From Propioniciclava sinopodophylli (GTDB lineage: Bacteria; Actinomycetota; Actinomycetes; Propionibacteriales; Propionibacteriaceae): DNA of 64,000 bases. Both the position numbers and the translations under genes were made by a program. Below the pieces are notes generated by a model. It ran no database searches. It worked only from the letters and a program-made list of their open reading frames with translations, and had not been told where the DNA came from. The stretch is taken from assembly GCF_004324755.1 (NCBI RefSeq), contig NZ_SDMQ01000014.1, positions 20,559 through 84,558 of the forward strand, written 5' to 3'. This document shows, in pieces, positions 17,619 through 29,867 of this stretch (position 1 is the stretch's first letter; each line of letters starts with the position of its first letter).

Positions 17619-19112
17619 TCAGGAGGCTGAACAACCGCTCGCGGCAGGAGCCATCGGCTCCGGACGCCGCAGCGGCAGCCCCAGCGTCACGGACGGTCGC
17701 GCCTCGGGCTCGTCGTTCCAGCGCTGCCAGGCGTCGCCGCCACGCGTGGGGCGCACGTTGCTCAGGCCCGCGTCGGCGTTGAGGTGGTGTGGCGCGGCGT
17801 AGGTGATCTCGACGTCGGCCAGATCGCCCGGTCGCGGCCGCTCGACCCCGTCGGGGATGGCGACGTGCACGAGCCGGTTGTCCCGGGCTCGCCCCGACAC
17901 GCGGTGGGTCGCGTCGTCCTTGCGGCCCTCGCCGGTGGCGAACATCACCTCGACCTGTTCGCCGACGAAGCGCTTGTTCTCCTCCCAGGCAACCTCGCCC
18001 ACGAGGTCAACGAGGCGCTCGTACCGTTCCTGCACGACGGACTTGGGGACTTGGTTCGGCATGGTCGCTGCCGGCGTCCCCGGACGGATGGAGTACTGGA
18101 AGGTGAAGGCGGCGCTGAAGCGCGAGGCGCGGACGACGTCCAAGGTGCCCTGGAAGTCCTCCTCGGTCTCGCCGGGGAAGCCGACGATGATGTCGGTGGT
18201 GATGGCGGCCTCGGGCATGGCTGCGCGCACGCGGTCGAGGATGCCGAGGAACTTCTCGCTCCGGTAGGAGCGGCGCATGGCCCGCAGGACGGCGTCCGAC
18301 CCCGACTGCAGCGGCATGTGCAGGCTCGGCATGACGTTGTGCGTCTCGGCCATGGCGGCGATGACGTCGTCGGTGAAGGCAGCCGGGTGGGGGCTGGTGA
18401 AGCGGACGCGCTCCAGCCCGTCGACCTCGCCGCAGGCGCGCAGCAGCTTGCCGAACGCGAGCCGGTCGCCGAACTCGACGCCGTAGCTGTTCACGTTCTG
18501 GCCCAGCAGGGTGATCTCCTGGACGCCCTGGTCGACCAGTGCGCGCACCTCGGCGAGGATGTCGCCGGGGCGGCGGTCCTGCTCCTTGCCGCGCAAGGCG
18601 GGGACGATGCAGAACGTGCACGTGTTGTTGCAGCCCACCGAGATCGAGACCCACGCGGCGTACGGCGACTCGCGGCGGGTCGGCAGGGTGGACGGGAAAC
18701 GGGTGAGCGCCTCCTCGATCTCGACCTGGGACGCCTCCTCGACGCGCGCTCGCTCGAGCAGGACCGGCAGCGAGCCGATGTTGTGGGTGCCGAACACCAC
18801 GTCGACCCACGGGGCCTTCCTGACGACCGTGTCGCGGTCCTTCTGGGCCATGCAGCCGCCGACGGCGATCTGCATGTTCGGGTTCTTGGCCTTCTCCGGC
18901 GCGAGGTGGCCGAGGTTGCCGTAGAGGCGGTTGTCGGCGTTCTCGCGGACCGCGCACGTGTTGAACACGATGATGTCACCGCGCTGCCCCTCGGGGGCGC
19001 GGACGTGCCCCGCCTCCTCGAGCAACCCGGAGATGCGCTCGGAGTCGTGGACGTTCATCTGGCACCCGTAGGTGATGACCTGGTAGGTGCGTGGTGCGGC
19101 GTGCGTAGTCAT
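17619..19112 (-). CDS. miaB: tRNA-2-methylthio-N6-dimethylallyladenosine synthase MiaB
   Basis: Radical-SAM methylthiotransferase of 497 residues. The N-terminal auxiliary cluster cysteines are in [20 protein letters not shown] and GGCMAQK. The radical-SAM motif CNNTCTFC follows near residue 165, and a C-terminal TRAM domain binds the tRNA. ATG 19112 is chosen since the conserved domain begins ten residues later. There is no ribosome site, but a TAGACT box lies at 19124-19129 (-17 to -12), suggesting a very short leader. It acts after MiaA in the same modification pathway. Confidence 0.96.
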   Translation of the reverse strand: MTTHAAPRTYQVITYGCQMNVHDSERISGLLEEAGHVRAPEGQRGDIIVFNTCAVRENADNRLYGNLGHLAPEKAKNPNMQIAVGGCMAQKDRDTVVRKAPWVDVVFGTHNIGSLPVLLERARVEEASQVEIEEALTRFPSTLPTRRESPYAAWVSISVGCNNTCTFCIVPALRGKEQDRRPGDILAEVRALVDQGVQEITLLGQNVNSYGVEFGDRLAFGKLLRACGEVDGLERVRFTSPHPAAFTDDVIAAMAETHNVMPSLHMPLQSGSDAVLRAMRRSYRSEKFLGILDRVRAAMPEAAITTDIIVGFPGETEEDFQGTLDVVRASRFSAAFTFQYSIRPGTPAATMPNQVPKSVVQERYERLVDLVGEVAWEENKRFVGEQVEVMFATGEGRKDDATHRVSGRARDNRLVHVAIPDGVERPRPGDLADVEITYAAPHHLNADAGLSNVRPTRGGDAWQRWNDEPEARPSVTLGLPLRRPEPMAPAASGCSAS

Positions 19113-19153
19113 GGCGAGGGTTGAGTCTACGTCAGCGGGGTGCGGTCGCCCAT

Positions 19154-20056
19154 TCAGCGACCCCGCAGGTGCTGCTCGAGCCACTGGGTGTCGGTGGCCT
19201 CGAGGTCGCGGGCCAGGCCGATCAGGCGCGCCCCGGTCCAGTCGCCCTGGGATCCGTCCTGCCACAGGGTGAGCTTCGCGCCCCCCATCGAGCGGCAGAT
19301 GGTGGTCGGGTCAGCTGGGTCTCCCAGCACCACGACTCCCTCGCCGAGGTTGTGGGGTGCGTGGGCCCCGTCGCACCGGGACGTGGCGCCGGGTCCGGTC
19401 TCCAGCAACACCCGCGCCTCGCCGGCCAGCCCGGGTTGGGCCATGTCGTACCAGGCCTCCTGTACGGCGCCCAGCCGGGTCGAGAACCCCAGCGCGTTCA
19501 CGGTGATGTCGGCCCGACCGACGGGCGCGTAGACCGGCACGTCGAGGTTGCGCCACGTGGCGACGACGGTGCGACGCTGTCGGTCACGATCGCGGGCGTC
19601 GGCCGCCTCGTTGAGCACCGGCACGACCACCACGGCGACGGCGAGGAGGACCACCAGCAGCACCCGCACCCAGACCCGCATCGGCGCGGCCGCGGCCAGC
19701 GCCAGCACCGGCGCACCGATCCCCAGGACCCACAGCGCCGTCCCGAGGCCATCGCCGGTCACACCGTCGAGCCACGACAGGCCGGCGACAGCCAGCACCG
19801 GGAGGCCGTAGGCGATGGGTGTGTACCACCAGCGAACGCCGTGACGGCGGGCGACTACGGCAGCGATGAGCGCCGACGCCAGCACGCCCACGCCAGCACC
19901 GAGGACGGCGTTGCCGATCGAACAGAGGAAGCCCGAGCACGGGATCACCGACCCGATCGCCCCGAACAGGCCGCCGAGCACCAGCGCGGCGGCGTAGGTG
20001 GCGAGCACCGTGACGACGCTCGCTCGGCTGGCGCGACCTGGCTCCTGGACCGTCAT
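19154..20056 (-). CDS. Conserved membrane protein of unknown function (paralog remnant nearby)
   Basis: A 300-residue protein with four or five N-terminal membrane helices (to about residue 140), then a 160-residue soluble, probably extracytoplasmic domain with cysteine pairs. It ends in [18 protein letters not shown] do not recognise the family. It starts four bases after the amylopullulanase stop, so it is probably translated from the same mRNA. The C-terminal 25 residues reappear as a remnant at 26196-26276, on the other side of the amylopullulanase gene, pointing to a duplication or insertion event here. Confidence 0.75.
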   Translation of the reverse strand: MTVQEPGRASRASVVTVLATYAAALVLGGLFGAIGSVIPCSGFLCSIGNAVLGAGVGVLASALIAAVVARRHGVRWWYTPIAYGLPVLAVAGLSWLDGVTGDGLGTALWVLGIGAPVLALAAAAPMRVWVRVLLVVLLAVAVVVVPVLNEAADARDRDRQRRTVVATWRNLDVPVYAPVGRADITVNALGFSTRLGAVQEAWYDMAQPGLAGEARVLLETGPGATSRCDGAHAPHNLGEGVVVLGDPADPTTICRSMGGAKLTLWQDGSQGDWTGARLIGLARDLEATDTQWLEQHLRGR

Positions 20057-20060
20057 GCCG

Positions 20061-23000
20061 CTAGCGGGGCACCTTCTTCCACGCCGCGGTGTTGCCGAAC
20101 GCGTACGTCCACGAGGCCTGCGCCCCGTCGGCGAGTGCGTAACCCTCCAGTGGCCGGGCATCGACGGTGACCTTGGCGCCCTTCGCGACCGGGTGCGAGC
20201 CCGCGGCGACGACCTGGCCGTCGACCAGGTACTCCACGCCCTCGACGGCTGGGATGACCACACGGTCGTGCTTCCACCCGTTGACGTCGCTGAAGGTCGG
20301 CGCCTGCGGCGTCACGGTCGTGAGCTGCGTGGCCACCTCGTCCAGCACGACCACCGACCGAGCCGGGATGGTCAGGGTGCCCGTGACGGCGTCCCACCTC
20401 GTCGAGGCGAGGACGGGGTCGTCGCGCACGCCGTCGACCAGCACCGGGTCGAGGGTGTACTCCACGCCGGCCAGGCCGTCCATCTTCTCGGTGATCTCAT
20501 CGGGGGAGGCATTCAGCGCGACCAACACGCTGTCGGACGCCGGGTCGAGGTCGACCCCTCCGGCCGGGTCGGCGATGTGCATCACGATGAGGCCGGCGGT
20601 CTGGTCGGCGCCCGCGTTGGGGAACGTCACGCGCTCCTTGATCAGAGCGGCCGAGCCGAGCGTCAGCAGCGGGTTGCTCGCCCGCAACTGCAGGAGCTCG
20701 AGCGCCTGGTCGTGCGACGCGGCGATGTCGGCCGGGGTCGGCCTCAGGGCCGGGTTCGCCAGTAGCGGGCGCATGGCCGCCCACTTGCCGCCGTTGTCCG
20801 GCTCGGGGGGCAGGCCCACGCCGAAGTTGTTCGACTGCATCGACCAGTCCAGGGTGTTGAACCAGTCACCGGAGTTGTAGGAGTTGCGGTCCAACGACTT
20901 GCTGCGCAGCAGGTCGGTGCCCGCGTGCCAGAACGCCGGCGACTGGCCCAGCGCGACGGTGCCGAGCGAGACGGTGTTCATCCGGACGCGGTCGGCCATC
21001 GGCGTGTCCATCGGCAGCTTCCACACGCCCAGGTCGTACAGCGTCTCGTTGTCGTGGGCGTCCACGTAGTTGACCGACTCGTCGGGCTCGGTGGCGTAAC
21101 CGGCCGGGGACCCGTTGTAGTCAAGCTGCGCGCCCGTCTGGAGCTCGCCCGCGGACGTCTCGAAGGCGTAGTCGGCGAGGTTGCCGGCCATACCCAGCCG
21201 GATCAGGTCCTGGTCGTGGCGCAGGTCGGCGAGCTGCTGCTCGGGCGAGGCCGTCGAGACGCCGTTCGGGTCGGTGTACAGCCCGGTGCCGAACCCCTGG
21301 AACTCGGACTTGTTCTCGTCGAATGGCCCGCCGCCGTGCACGGCGTCCCGGAGGCGGTCGTTGAACGCGCCGATGTGGGTGCCGTCCAGCTGGCCCTGCG
21401 TCGCCTGGGTGAACCGGGCGTTGTCGGCCACCTCGCCGAAGTTCCACCCCTCGCCGTAGAGGTAGATGGTCTTGCCGTCCACCCCGTCGTCGGCCAGCGT
21501 GAGCTCGTCGAGGGCGGCGCGCACGGTCACCATGTTGTCGAACGAGTGGTGGCCCATCAGGTCGAACCGGAAGCCGTCGACGCGGTAGTCCCGGGCCCAC
21601 GTCACGACGGAGTCGACCATGAGCTGCTCGGCCATCTCGTGTTCGGTGGCCACGTTCTGGCAGCACGTCGAGGTCTCGACCGAGCCGGCCAGCGACAGGC
21701 GGTGGTAGTAGCCGGGCACGACCTGGTCGAGCACCGACTTGTCACCCTGCCCGGACTGGGCGGTGTGGTTGAAGACCTCGTCCAGCACCACCTGGTAACC
21801 GGTCCGGTGCAGTCCGCCCACCATGGAACGGAACTCGGCCGTGCGGGCCCCGCCGTCCTGGTTGCCGGCCGAGGCGTAGGAGCCCTCCGGCGCGTTGAAG
21901 TGGAACGGGTCGTAGCCCCAGTTGAAGCCGTCGGCGTCCGCCACGGCGGTCACGGCCGCCTGCTGCGACTCGGAGTCCGGCGCCGCGTCGGTCGGGATGG
22001 CCGGCACCGCCTGGGCGGCCCGGTCCTCCTCGATCGTGGCGATGTCGAAGCTCGGCAGCAGGTGGACCGTGTTCATGCCGGCGTCGGCGAGCTCACCCAG
22101 CCGGGTGATGCCGTCCGTACCCTCGAGGGCGAAGGCGGCGTACGTGCCGCGCAGGTTCTCCGGGACGGTCTCGTCCGAAACGGAGAAGTCGCGGATGTGC
22201 AGCTCGTAGATCGTCCGGTCGACGAACTGGTCGATCTGCGGGGACTCGGTGTCCTTCCAGAGGGCCGGCGCCCAGGCCGGGTCGCTCAGGTCGAGCACGA
22301 CGGACGCCGTGGAATTCAGGGTCAGGCCGACCGAGTAGGGATCGGTGACGCTGTTCGTCACCACCTCCCCGGTGGATGGTGCGTAGACCTCGACGGCGTA
22401 GCGGTAGGCGCGGTTCTCCCACCCGGCCGTGCCGGTGACGCTCCAGGTGCCATCGGCGGCGCGCGTCATCGGGACGGTGGTGGGGGTGGTCGAGGCGTCG
22501 AGGCCGTCGAACAGCTCGAGCGCCACGGTGCGGGCCGTCGGGGCCCACACGCGCAGGGTCGGGACGTCACCGTCGAACGTCACCCCAAGGTCGGCCTGCC
22601 GGGCCGACTCGGCGTAGAGGTCGTCGAGGACCCCCGGGATCTGCAGCCCGGTGAACACCTGCGGCGTTCCGGCCTTGGCGGCCTGCAGGACCATCACCTG
22701 GCCGGTGAGCACGTCCCCGATCGTCACGCCGTCGGCGAGGCTCAGCCTCAGCGCGAGGAAGCCGGACAGGTGCTTGCGATTCTCCAGCTGGGCCGCCGTG
22801 AGGCCCGTCGGATCGTAGGCCAGGGTGCCGAGCAGGGTTGCCGGCTCGCTGGTCCCGCCCGTCACCTTGCCGTCGGCCAGGACGAGGCCGCCGTCCGCGT
22901 CGCCCCAGAGCTGCCACATGGTGTCGGCCGGGTCGGGCGCGAGGTTGGCCGGCCACGCCACGGTGTTCGCGTCGATCCAGTGCCCGAGGAACTGGCCGGC

Positions 23001-26000
23001 GCCAGGCAACGCCGGGTCGGTGACCTCGACGGTCAGGATGTGCGTCGCGATGTCATAGGTGAAGGTGATCGGCTTGCCGCCCGGCGAGGAGAACGCGTAG
23101 TTCGCGCCGCCGGGCGCGCCCCCCACGCCGTAGTTCTCGTCCCAGCCCAGGTTGTGCGCGACCTTGACCTCGTAGGAGCCGGCCGGGATCGCCGACGTCG
23201 TCCAGGTGTAGGTGCCGTCCCCGTCGGGGTCCTGCAGGGAGGTGACCACGCAGTCGGGCTGCCAGTCCCCCGGGCAGCCGACCTCGTCCTGGAACGAGCC
23301 GGGCAGGGTGACCAGCGGGCCCTGGGCGCTGGAGGTGAACCACTTGGTGGCGTCGTCGTAGACGAACGTCACCGCCTGGTCCTGCTCAAGGGTGACCGTG
23401 GCGTTGTCACCACCGGGGACGCCGCCCGTGCCGTAGTTCTCGTCCCAACTGCCGCCGATGGCAATCTTGTACTGCCAGGTGCCGGCCGGGACGGTGAAGG
23501 TGTTCGAGTACACGCCGTTGCCGCGGTGGACCAACTGGATGGCCGTGCAGTCGGGCTGCCAGTCATTGGGGCAACCCAGCTCGCTGTTGAGGTCGCCGGG
23601 GATGGTGACCATCAGGTCGGTGCGGCCGGAGGTGGGGGCCGGCTCGGGCTCCGGCTCGGGCGCGAAGCCGGCGAGGTCGGTGCCGACCACGTACAGGGTG
23701 GAGGTGGCGACCGCTGAGCCGTCCGCGTCCACGGAGACCGCGCGCAACTCGACGGCGGTGCCGCGAGGGAGGTCGCCGAAGTCGGCGAACACGCGCGGGG
23801 TGTCGTCCTCGGCGGTGCCGAGCGCGACGTAGTCGGCCGCGCCGACGGCGCGGTGGGCGAAGGACGTCTCGGCCCAGCGGTCGTCAGCGATGTCGGCGGT
23901 GACCGGGACCAGGCCCTTGTCGTCCATGGCGCCGGCCGCCAGCGCGATCGCCTGGGCGTCGCCGGCGTCCGCGACCGGACGGTCGGCCTTCAGGACGACC
24001 GCGGACAGCGCGGGCACGGTGAGGGACACGGTGCCGTCGGCGGCCGCCGTGGTCGAGGCCGCGCCGCCGAACACGGGCGCGTAGGTGGCCCCCGGGGTGA
24101 GGGTCGCGAAGGACGCCTCGGCCGCCGCGTCGGTGTTGTTGATCGCCACCACGTACTCGACCTTCTCGGTGCGGTCGACGCGCGCGAAGGCATAGACGCC
24201 CGGGCCGTCGGCCGCGTACAGCTCGACCTGGGCGCCGGTGTCGAGCGCCTTGTTGCCGTCACGCAGGGCGGCCAGGGCGGCGATGTGCCGGTACAGCGGG
24301 GCGTCGGTGTCGAAGTGCGACCCGGCGCCGTAGGCGGAACCGTCGAGGAGGACGTTGTCGAGGTAGGACGCGGTCTGCGAGGCCATCATGTCCTCGCGGG
24401 CGTCCTTGTCATTGCCGTCACCCACGAAGCCCTGCTCGTCGCCGTAGTAGACGACCGGCTGGCCGCGGGTGAGGTACATGAGGGAGTGCGCGATCTCGGA
24501 GCGCTCCAACTCGGAGCCCGCTCCCTGGAGCAGGCGGCCGACGCGGCCCATGTCGTGGTTGCCGAGGAACGTCGGCAGAGCGGACGCCGACGAGTGGTCG
24601 GTCGTGTAGTAGTCGTCGGCCGCGAAGAGCTTGGTGAGCCCGTCCGCGCGCAGGCCCTTGGCATAGGTGAGCGCCGAGGACTGGAAGGCGAAGTCGAGGA
24701 CGCTGGTCATTTCGGTGTCGCGGACGTAGGGCGACAGCAGGCGCGCGTCGGCGTCGTAGACCTCTCCGAACATGAAGAAGTCCGGGTTCCCGGCGGCCAC
24801 CGCGTGCGCGTTCACCGCGGTGGTGAACTCCTGCCAGAACTCGAAGTTGACGTGCTTGGCGGTGTCGATGCGGTAGCCGTCGATGCCCAGGTCGACCCAG
24901 GTCTTGTAGATCTCGATCATCGTGTCGACGACGACCGGATCCTCGGTCATCAGGTCGTCCAGGCCCACGAAGTCGCCGAACGTGACCGATTCGCCGCTCC
25001 AGGTTGAATCCCCGCGGTTGTGGTAGAGGGTCACGTCGTTCAGCACCTCGGGCACCATCACCGTGTTCTCGGCGCTGCGGACGGGCGTGCGCGGGAACGA
25101 GCGGGTGTCGGGGTGGAAGTCGGGGAAGTCGGCCTGCCCGGCCAGCTCGGAGACGTTGACGATGTTGCCGTCCACGTCCTTGTACGGGCTGGTCGCCGTG
25201 TCGATGTACGTGTACTCCTTCTCGGCGTAATCGATCAGGTCGGCGGTGTGGTTGGCGATGATGTCGAAGTAGACCTTGATGCCGCGGTCGTGCGCGGCGG
25301 CGATGAGGTCCTTCAGCTCGGCGTTCGTGCCCAGGTGCGGGTCGATCTGGGTGAAGTCGGTCACCCAGTAGCCGTGGTAGCCGGCGGACGCGTCCGCGCC
25401 GGTGCCCTGCACCGGGTTGTTCTTGAACGACGGGGTCAGCCAGATCGCGGTGGAGCCCAGGCCCTCGATGTAGTCCAGCTGCCGCTTCAGGCCCGCGATG
25501 TCGCCCCCGTGGTAGAAGCCTTTGTCGGTCGGGTCGAAGCCGGTCGTCATCCGGTCTCCGGTCAGTCCGCCGTCGTCGTTCGCGGGGTCGCCGTTGTCGA
25601 ACCGGTCGGTCAGGACGAAGTAGAAGCTCTCGCCCTCGCCCAGTTCGCGGACGGGGGCCGAGACCAGGTCGGCGTCCGTCGCCGCGTCGTAGCCGCCCGG
25701 GAGGCCGGGTGCCGCGAGCGAGATCTTGTCGGTGGCGTCGTCGAAGGAGAAGGTCAGCTCGGTCGCCGCGGCCAGGCTCAGCGGGTAGTTGCCCCCCTCG
25801 TCCCCGTAGGCCTCGTCCCACGTGCCGTTGAGGGCGACCTTGAACTCCCAGGTGCCGGCCGGGACGGTGAAGTCCCCGGTCCAGACACCGTCGCCGTCCG
25901 CGTCGGAGAGGTTCGTTGCGGTACACGCCGGCGCCCAGTCCTCGGCGCACCCCAGCTCGGACTGCAGGCTGCCGACCAGCGTGACCGACGTCGTGGCGCC

Positions 26001-26114
26001 GGAAGCCGTGGGTGCCACGACGGCGCCCAGCCCGATGGCTCCGGTGAGGGCGAGGGCCAGGCTGACGACGAGGGACAGCAGGCGCCCTGCAATCGGGGTC
26101 GACGGTGTGCGCAT
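20061..26114 (-). CDS. Secreted bifunctional alpha-amylase / type I pullulanase (amylopullulanase)
   Basis: A very large (2017-residue) exported starch/pullulan hydrolase. A signal peptide (to about residue 40, ending near PTASGA) is followed by a first X25-like starch-binding module (about 43-125). The GH13 alpha-amylase domain has [11 protein letters not shown] near 286, [12 protein letters not shown] near 414 (nucleophile Asp), MFGEVYDAD near 450 (acid Glu) and LGNHDMGR near 520. Two more X25-like modules lie near 830-1030. A pullulanase N-domain precedes a GH13 debranching domain with [11 protein letters not shown] near 1450, [13 protein letters not shown] near 1515, [12 protein letters not shown] near 1555 and [11 protein letters not shown] near 1686. 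A C-terminal all-beta domain ends the chain. Both catalytic sets are intact. GGAG lies seven bases before the ATG. Confidence 0.95.
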   Translation of the reverse strand: MRTPSTPIAGRLLSLVVSLALALTGAIGLGAVVAPTASGATTSVTLVGSLQSELGCAEDWAPACTATNLSDADGDGVWTGDFTVPAGTWEFKVALNGTWDEAYGDEGGNYPLSLAAATELTFSFDDATDKISLAAPGLPGGYDAATDADLVSAPVRELGEGESFYFVLTDRFDNGDPANDDGGLTGDRMTTGFDPTDKGFYHGGDIAGLKRQLDYIEGLGSTAIWLTPSFKNNPVQGTGADASAGYHGYWVTDFTQIDPHLGTNAELKDLIAAAHDRGIKVYFDIIANHTADLIDYAEKEYTYIDTATSPYKDVDGNIVNVSELAGQADFPDFHPDTRSFPRTPVRSAENTVMVPEVLNDVTLYHNRGDSTWSGESVTFGDFVGLDDLMTEDPVVVDTMIEIYKTWVDLGIDGYRIDTAKHVNFEFWQEFTTAVNAHAVAAGNPDFFMFGEVYDADARLLSPYVRDTEMTSVLDFAFQSSALTYAKGLRADGLTKLFAADDYYTTDHSSASALPTFLGNHDMGRVGRLLQGAGSELERSEIAHSLMYLTRGQPVVYYGDEQGFVGDGNDKDAREDMMASQTASYLDNVLLDGSAYGAGSHFDTDAPLYRHIAALAALRDGNKALDTGAQVELYAADGPGVYAFARVDRTEKVEYVVAINNTDAAAEASFATLTPGATYAPVFGGAASTTAAADGTVSLTVPALSAVVLKADRPVADAGDAQAIALAAGAMDDKGLVPVTADIADDRWAETSFAHRAVGAADYVALGTAEDDTPRVFADFGDLPRGTAVELRAVSVDADGSAVATSTLYVVGTDLAGFAPEPEPEPAPTSGRTDLMVTIPGDLNSELGCPNDWQPDCTAIQLVHRGNGVYSNTFTVPAGTWQYKIAIGGSWDENYGTGGVPGGDNATVTLEQDQAVTFVYDDATKWFTSSAQGPLVTLPGSFQDEVGCPGDWQPDCVVTSLQDPDGDGTYTWTTSAIPAGSYEVKVAHNLGWDENYGVGGAPGGANYAFSSPGGKPITFTYDIATHILTVEVTDPALPGAGQFLGHWIDANTVAWPANLAPDPADTMWQLWGDADGGLVLADGKVTGGTSEPATLLGTLAYDPTGLTAAQLENRKHLSGFLALRLSLADGVTIGDVLTGQVMVLQAAKAGTPQVFTGLQIPGVLDDLYAESARQADLGVTFDGDVPTLRVWAPTARTVALELFDGLDASTTPTTVPMTRAADGTWSVTGTAGWENRAYRYAVEVYAPSTGEVVTNSVTDPYSVGLTLNSTASVVLDLSDPAWAPALWKDTESPQIDQFVDRTIYELHIRDFSVSDETVPENLRGTYAAFALEGTDGITRLGELADAGMNTVHLLPSFDIATIEEDRAAQAVPAIPTDAAPDSESQQAAVTAVADADGFNWGYDPFHFNAPEGSYASAGNQDGGARTAEFRSMVGGLHRTGYQVVLDEVFNHTAQSGQGDKSVLDQVVPGYYHRLSLAGSVETSTCCQNVATEHEMAEQLMVDSVVTWARDYRVDGFRFDLMGHHSFDNMVTVRAALDELTLADDGVDGKTIYLYGEGWNFGEVADNARFTQATQGQLDGTHIGAFNDRLRDAVHGGGPFDENKSEFQGFGTGLYTDPNGVSTASPEQQLADLRHDQDLIRLGMAGNLADYAFETSAGELQTGAQLDYNGSPAGYATEPDESVNYVDAHDNETLYDLGVWKLPMDTPMADRVRMNTVSLGTVALGQSPAFWHAGTDLLRSKSLDRNSYNSGDWFNTLDWSMQSNNFGVGLPPEPDNGGKWAAMRPLLANPALRPTPADIAASHDQALELLQLRASNPLLTLGSAALIKERVTFPNAGADQTAGLIVMHIADPAGGVDLDPASDSVLVALNASPDEITEKMDGLAGVEYTLDPVLVDGVRDDPVLASTRWDAVTGTLTIPARSVVVLDEVATQLTTVTPQAPTFSDVNGWKHDRVVIPAVEGVEYLVDGQVVAAGSHPVAKGAKVTVDARPLEGYALADGAQASWTYAFGNTAAWKKVPR

Positions 26115-26195
26115 CGGCAAGCTCCTACGAAGGTGGCCCCGTCAGGGGGTGGTCCGCCGAGCCTAAACGCAGGCTCCGACAATCGGCAAGGGGCC

Positions 26196-26276
26196 TCACC
26201 GACCGCGCAGCTGCGCCTCCAGCCACGACCCGTCGACTGCTTCGAGATCGCTGGCGAGGTCGACCAGGCGGCGGCG
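26196..26276 (-). pseudogene. C-terminal remnant of the 19154-20056 membrane-protein family
   Basis: Immediately after the recX stop, the minus strand reads RRRLVDLASDLEAVDGSWLE then AQLRGR and a stop. This aligns with the end of the neighbouring membrane protein ([20 protein letters not shown] then LRGR and stop), with about 70% identity over 24 residues. No upstream part of the protein is present: it is truncated exactly at the recX end. It is in frame with recX, so read-through would append it to RecX. Confidence 0.75.
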
Positions 26277-26854
26277 TCAGGGACGTTCTCGGTCGCCTTC
26301 ATCGTCCACGCCCTCGGTGACCTCCGACACCACCCGGTGGCACAGCCCGGGGGCAAAACCTCGGCGGGCCAGGGCGCCGGCGAGGCGTCGGTACCGGACG
26401 TGGGGCTCTAGCGCGCTCATCGTCCTGACCTTCTTCCGGGCCAGCGCACTCGCGGCCTGGTAGTCGGCGTCGTCGGCCGTCTCGGCCAGCGCCTCGTCGA
26501 CGACCTCGGCGTCCACACCCTTGAGCCGCAGCTCCTGCTTGAGTGCGCGGGTCGACTTCATGCGGCGCTGCTGCCCCTCGACCCACAGGCCGGCGAACTG
26601 GGCGTCGTCGACGAGGCCCGCCTCCTCGAACCGATCGAGCACCGCCTCGATGATCGCTCCGGGGACGGCCTTCTTCGCCATCGCCTGGGCGAGCTCTGCG
26701 CGGGAGCGGGCGCGCAACTCAAGCAGCCGCAGCGCGATCTCGCGCGCGACGGCCTCGTGGTCGGCCGGGGAGAGCTCCTCGACGCGGTCGTCCGGCTCCT
26801 CACGACCGGGTCGGGGCCGCGGCCTGCGCCGCGACCCCGAGGATCCGTACCCGG

Positions 26855-26858
<4 letters not shown>
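26277..26858 (-). CDS. recX: Regulatory protein RecX (probable CTG start overlapping recA stop)
   Basis: Modulator of RecA filaments. The three-helix repeats are visible: [20 protein letters not shown], then [17 protein letters not shown], then the C-terminal [17 protein letters not shown]. The conserved N-terminal part lies upstream of the first ATG/GTG/TTG start available (TTG 26717, 146 residues). The frame is open back to the recA stop with only CTG at 26858 as plausible initiator. That CTG overlaps the recA TGA as CTGA and has GAGG seven bases upstream. It gives 193 residues, normal for RecX. Either an unusual CTG start with translational coupling is used, or the base call is wrong. Confidence 0.85.
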
Positions 26859-27928
<1,070 letters not shown>

Positions 27929-28094
27929 GGTGGAACTCCTTCTCGAACGCCTGGTGCCGTGTGGTTTCACGTGGTGGGAACCGGTGCGATTCCCGTCACC
28001 GATCACGTTAGGCATCGGGTCCGACAATCTGTCACGCACTTTCGCGACCTGTGGACAACCGACCCGCAACCTTCACGGCGCTGTGAACTTTACC

Positions 28095-28106
28095 GAACAG
28101 GTGTTC
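28095..28106 (-). promoter_or_regulatory. LexA (SOS) box of recA
   Basis: GAACAGGTGTTC is a perfect GAACNNNNGTTC operator 167 bases before the recA start. The long distance implies a sizeable 5' leader after the SOS-controlled promoter. Repeat array 2 begins 34 bases further upstream. Confidence 0.9.
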
Positions 28107-28139
28107 GAAGTGTCACGGCGACACGCCCCGCGTGTCGTC

Positions 28140-28220
28140 GGGGCTGTCGGCGGAAGAAACCGGGGCTGTCGGCGGAAGAAGCCGGGGCTCTCGGCGGACG
28201 GAACCGGGGCTCTCGGCGGA
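28140..28220. repeat. 22-bp tandem repeat array 2
   Basis: Three full units and one partial unit of 22 bp start at 28140, 28162, 28184 and 28206. The conserved half is GGGGCTSTCGGC; the variable half is GGAAGAAACC, GGAAGAAGCC or GGACGGAACC. The last partial unit runs directly into the stop codon of the DUF3046 gene (28221-28223). The array lies between that stop and the recA SOS box. Confidence 0.9.
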
Positions 28221-28415
28221 TCAGCGCTCGGAGGCAGGGAGCTCCAAGTAGGACCACACGGCGCGCCAGACGTGCTGGGCCGGGACGCCGGCGTCCAGGG
28301 CCTCACGGACGCTGCGGTTGCCCAAATCGGACAGGACGACGTCGTGGGTCCAGGCCGACGCCAGCGCGGGGCCGATGTGGGCGTTGATGCGCCGCCAGAG
28401 TTCCTGCTCGCGCAC
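28221..28415 (-). CDS. DUF3046 family protein
   Basis: A 64-residue actinobacteria-specific protein: LWRRINAHIGPALASAWTHD, SVREALDAGVPAQHVWRAVW and a final LELPASER. DUF3046 genes almost always lie between the clgR-like gene and recA, as here. No function is established. A GTG start three bases after the regulator stop indicates an operon with it. Its own stop codon abuts a 22-bp repeat unit. Confidence 0.88.
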   Translation of the reverse strand: MREQELWRRINAHIGPALASAWTHDVVLSDLGNRSVREALDAGVPAQHVWRAVWSYLELPASER

Positions 28416-28418
28416 CGG

Positions 28419-28706
28419 TCAGGCGACCGCGGCCCGGGGCGTCCGCACCGGGAGCAGGGTGACGTTCTCGTGCGCCTCGACGCGGGCGCTGGTGAGCCGC
28501 AACACCTCGGACAGCTCGACACCCAGCGCGCCGCAGATGGCGTTGAGCAGCTCGGAAGAGGCTTCCTTGTGGCCACGCTCGACCTCGGAGAGGTAGCCCA
28601 GGCTCACGCGGGCAGCGCCGGACACCTCACGCAGCGTCTTGCTCGAACCCACGCGGAGCTCGCGCAGGGTCTCCCCCACCATCTCGCGCATCAACACGAC
28701 TGCCAT
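28419..28706 (-). CDS. ClgR-like XRE-family transcriptional regulator
   Basis: A 95-residue helix-turn-helix protein: [20 protein letters not shown], then [19 protein letters not shown], a Cro/XRE fold. Its position after cinA and its sequence style match ClgR, which activates clp protease and DNA-repair genes in actinobacteria. The C-terminus ends PRAAVA, similar to the small-residue tail through which ClgR is degraded by Clp. ATG 28706 has AGGGGG eight bases upstream. The link to Clp genes is inference from the family. Confidence 0.8.
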   Translation of the reverse strand: MAVVLMREMVGETLRELRVGSSKTLREVSGAARVSLGYLSEVERGHKEASSELLNAICGALGVELSEVLRLTSARVEAHENVTLLPVRTPRAAVA

Positions 28707-28773
28707 GTGCCACACCCCCTTGGAAACGTGCACCTCCCCAACGCTGCCGCGCGGAGGATTTGTTCCCCTCAAC

Positions 28774-29265
28774 CTACACGGGCGAGACCACGCGCAGAAG
28801 CATCCGGCACGCCGCGTCCACGGTCTGTTCGCGGATCTCGTCGCGGTCGCCGGAGAAGTCGAACCGCTCCACCTGCTGGAACTGCGGGAGCGACGGGATG
28901 CGCGGGCCCAGCACGCAGATCCACACCTCGCCGGCGTCGTGGCCCTCCTGCGGGTCGGGGCCCGCCACGCCGGTGACGGCGACGACCCAGTCGGCGTCCG
29001 TCCGGCGCTGGAGGCCGACGGCCATCCCGATCGCGACCTCCTCGCTGACCACGGTGTGGTTGGCGATGGTCTCGCGGGTCACGCCCAGCAGGTCGGTCTT
29101 CAGGCGCGTGGCGTAGGAGACCACGCCGCCGAGGTAGACCATGGACGCCCCCGGCACGGTCGTCAGCGTGGCGCCGATGAGCCCGCCGGTCACGGACTCG
29201 GCGACGGCCAGCGTCAGGGTCCGGTCCCGCAGGGTGGTGATGACCTTCGCGGCGAGCTCGTTCAT
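28774..29265 (-). CDS. CinA C-terminal domain / nicotinamide-nucleotide amidohydrolase PncC
   Basis: A 163-residue stand-alone CinA-C domain protein: [53 protein letters not shown]. Members deamidate nicotinamide mononucleotide in NAD recycling; the family was named for competence/damage induction. GGAGG lies five bases before the ATG, which overlaps the pgsA stop as ATGA. It lacks the N-terminal molybdopterin-like domain of full CinA, as is common in actinobacteria. Confidence 0.92.
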   Translation of the reverse strand: MNELAAKVITTLRDRTLTLAVAESVTGGLIGATLTTVPGASMVYLGGVVSYATRLKTDLLGVTRETIANHTVVSEEVAIGMAVGLQRRTDADWVVAVTGVAGPDPQEGHDAGEVWICVLGPRIPSLPQFQQVERFDFSGDRDEIREQTVDAACRMLLRVVSPV

Positions 29266-29867
29266 CGGACCTCCTCCGGGTGTTCGGCCAGGTAGGCCGT
29301 CCGCATCTTGTGGGCCTCGCGCAGGTAGTCGAGACCGGTGAGGACGGTGAGGGCGAAGCAGAGGATCATGGCGGCCCACGCCACCCAGCCCCACGGGGCC
29401 GGCATGAACTGCAGGCCCGGCAGGAACATGATCAGGGCGATCGACTGCATCACCGTCTTGAGCTTGCCGCCGCGGTTGGCGGCCATGACGCCGTACTTCA
29501 TGATCGCCCAGCGCAGGATCGTGATGCCCCACTCGCGGACGAGGATGATGATCGTGATCCACCAACCCAGCTCGCCCAGGATCGACAGGCCGACGAAGGC
29601 CATGCCGGTGAGCGCCTTGTCGGCGATCGGGTCCCACAGCTTGCCGAAGTTCGTGACGAGGTTGTACTTGCGGGCAATGTTGCCGTCGAGGGCGTCCGTC
29701 GCGATGGCGATGACGAAGATCGCGGTGGCGACCCAGCGCATCGTCGGGTCGTCCGGGTGTGCCAGCAGCACCCATGCGAAGACCGGCACCAGCACCATGC
29801 GGACCGCCGTCAGGACGTTGGGAACGTTCCAGTTGCTCGGCTTGCCCTGCGTCGTCTCCTGCGTCAT
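29262..29867 (-). CDS. pgsA: CDP-diacylglycerol-glycerol-3-phosphate 3-phosphatidyltransferase
   Basis: Membrane enzyme making phosphatidylglycerophosphate, 201 residues. The CDP-alcohol phosphotransferase motif is complete: DALDGNIARKYN followed by FGKLWDPIADK, giving D-G-AR-G-D-D spacing. Helices start at NVPNVLTAVRMVLVPVFAWV. It sits between rimO and cinA with ATGA overlaps at both ends, so all three are coupled. This neighbourhood favours PgsA over other CDP-alcohol transferases. Confidence 0.94.
   Translation of the reverse strand: MTQETTQGKPSNWNVPNVLTAVRMVLVPVFAWVLLAHPDDPTMRWVATAIFVIAIATDALDGNIARKYNLVTNFGKLWDPIADKALTGMAFVGLSILGELGWWITIIILVREWGITILRWAIMKYGVMAANRGGKLKTVMQSIALIMFLPGLQFMPAPWGWVAWAAMILCFALTVLTGLDYLREAHKMRTAYLAEHPEEVR

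Noticed and set aside
20925..23717. A 930-codon open frame on the plus strand across the amylopullulanase gene
   Set aside because: Antisense shadow caused by high GC; no recognisable motif, while the minus strand has complete GH13 motifs.
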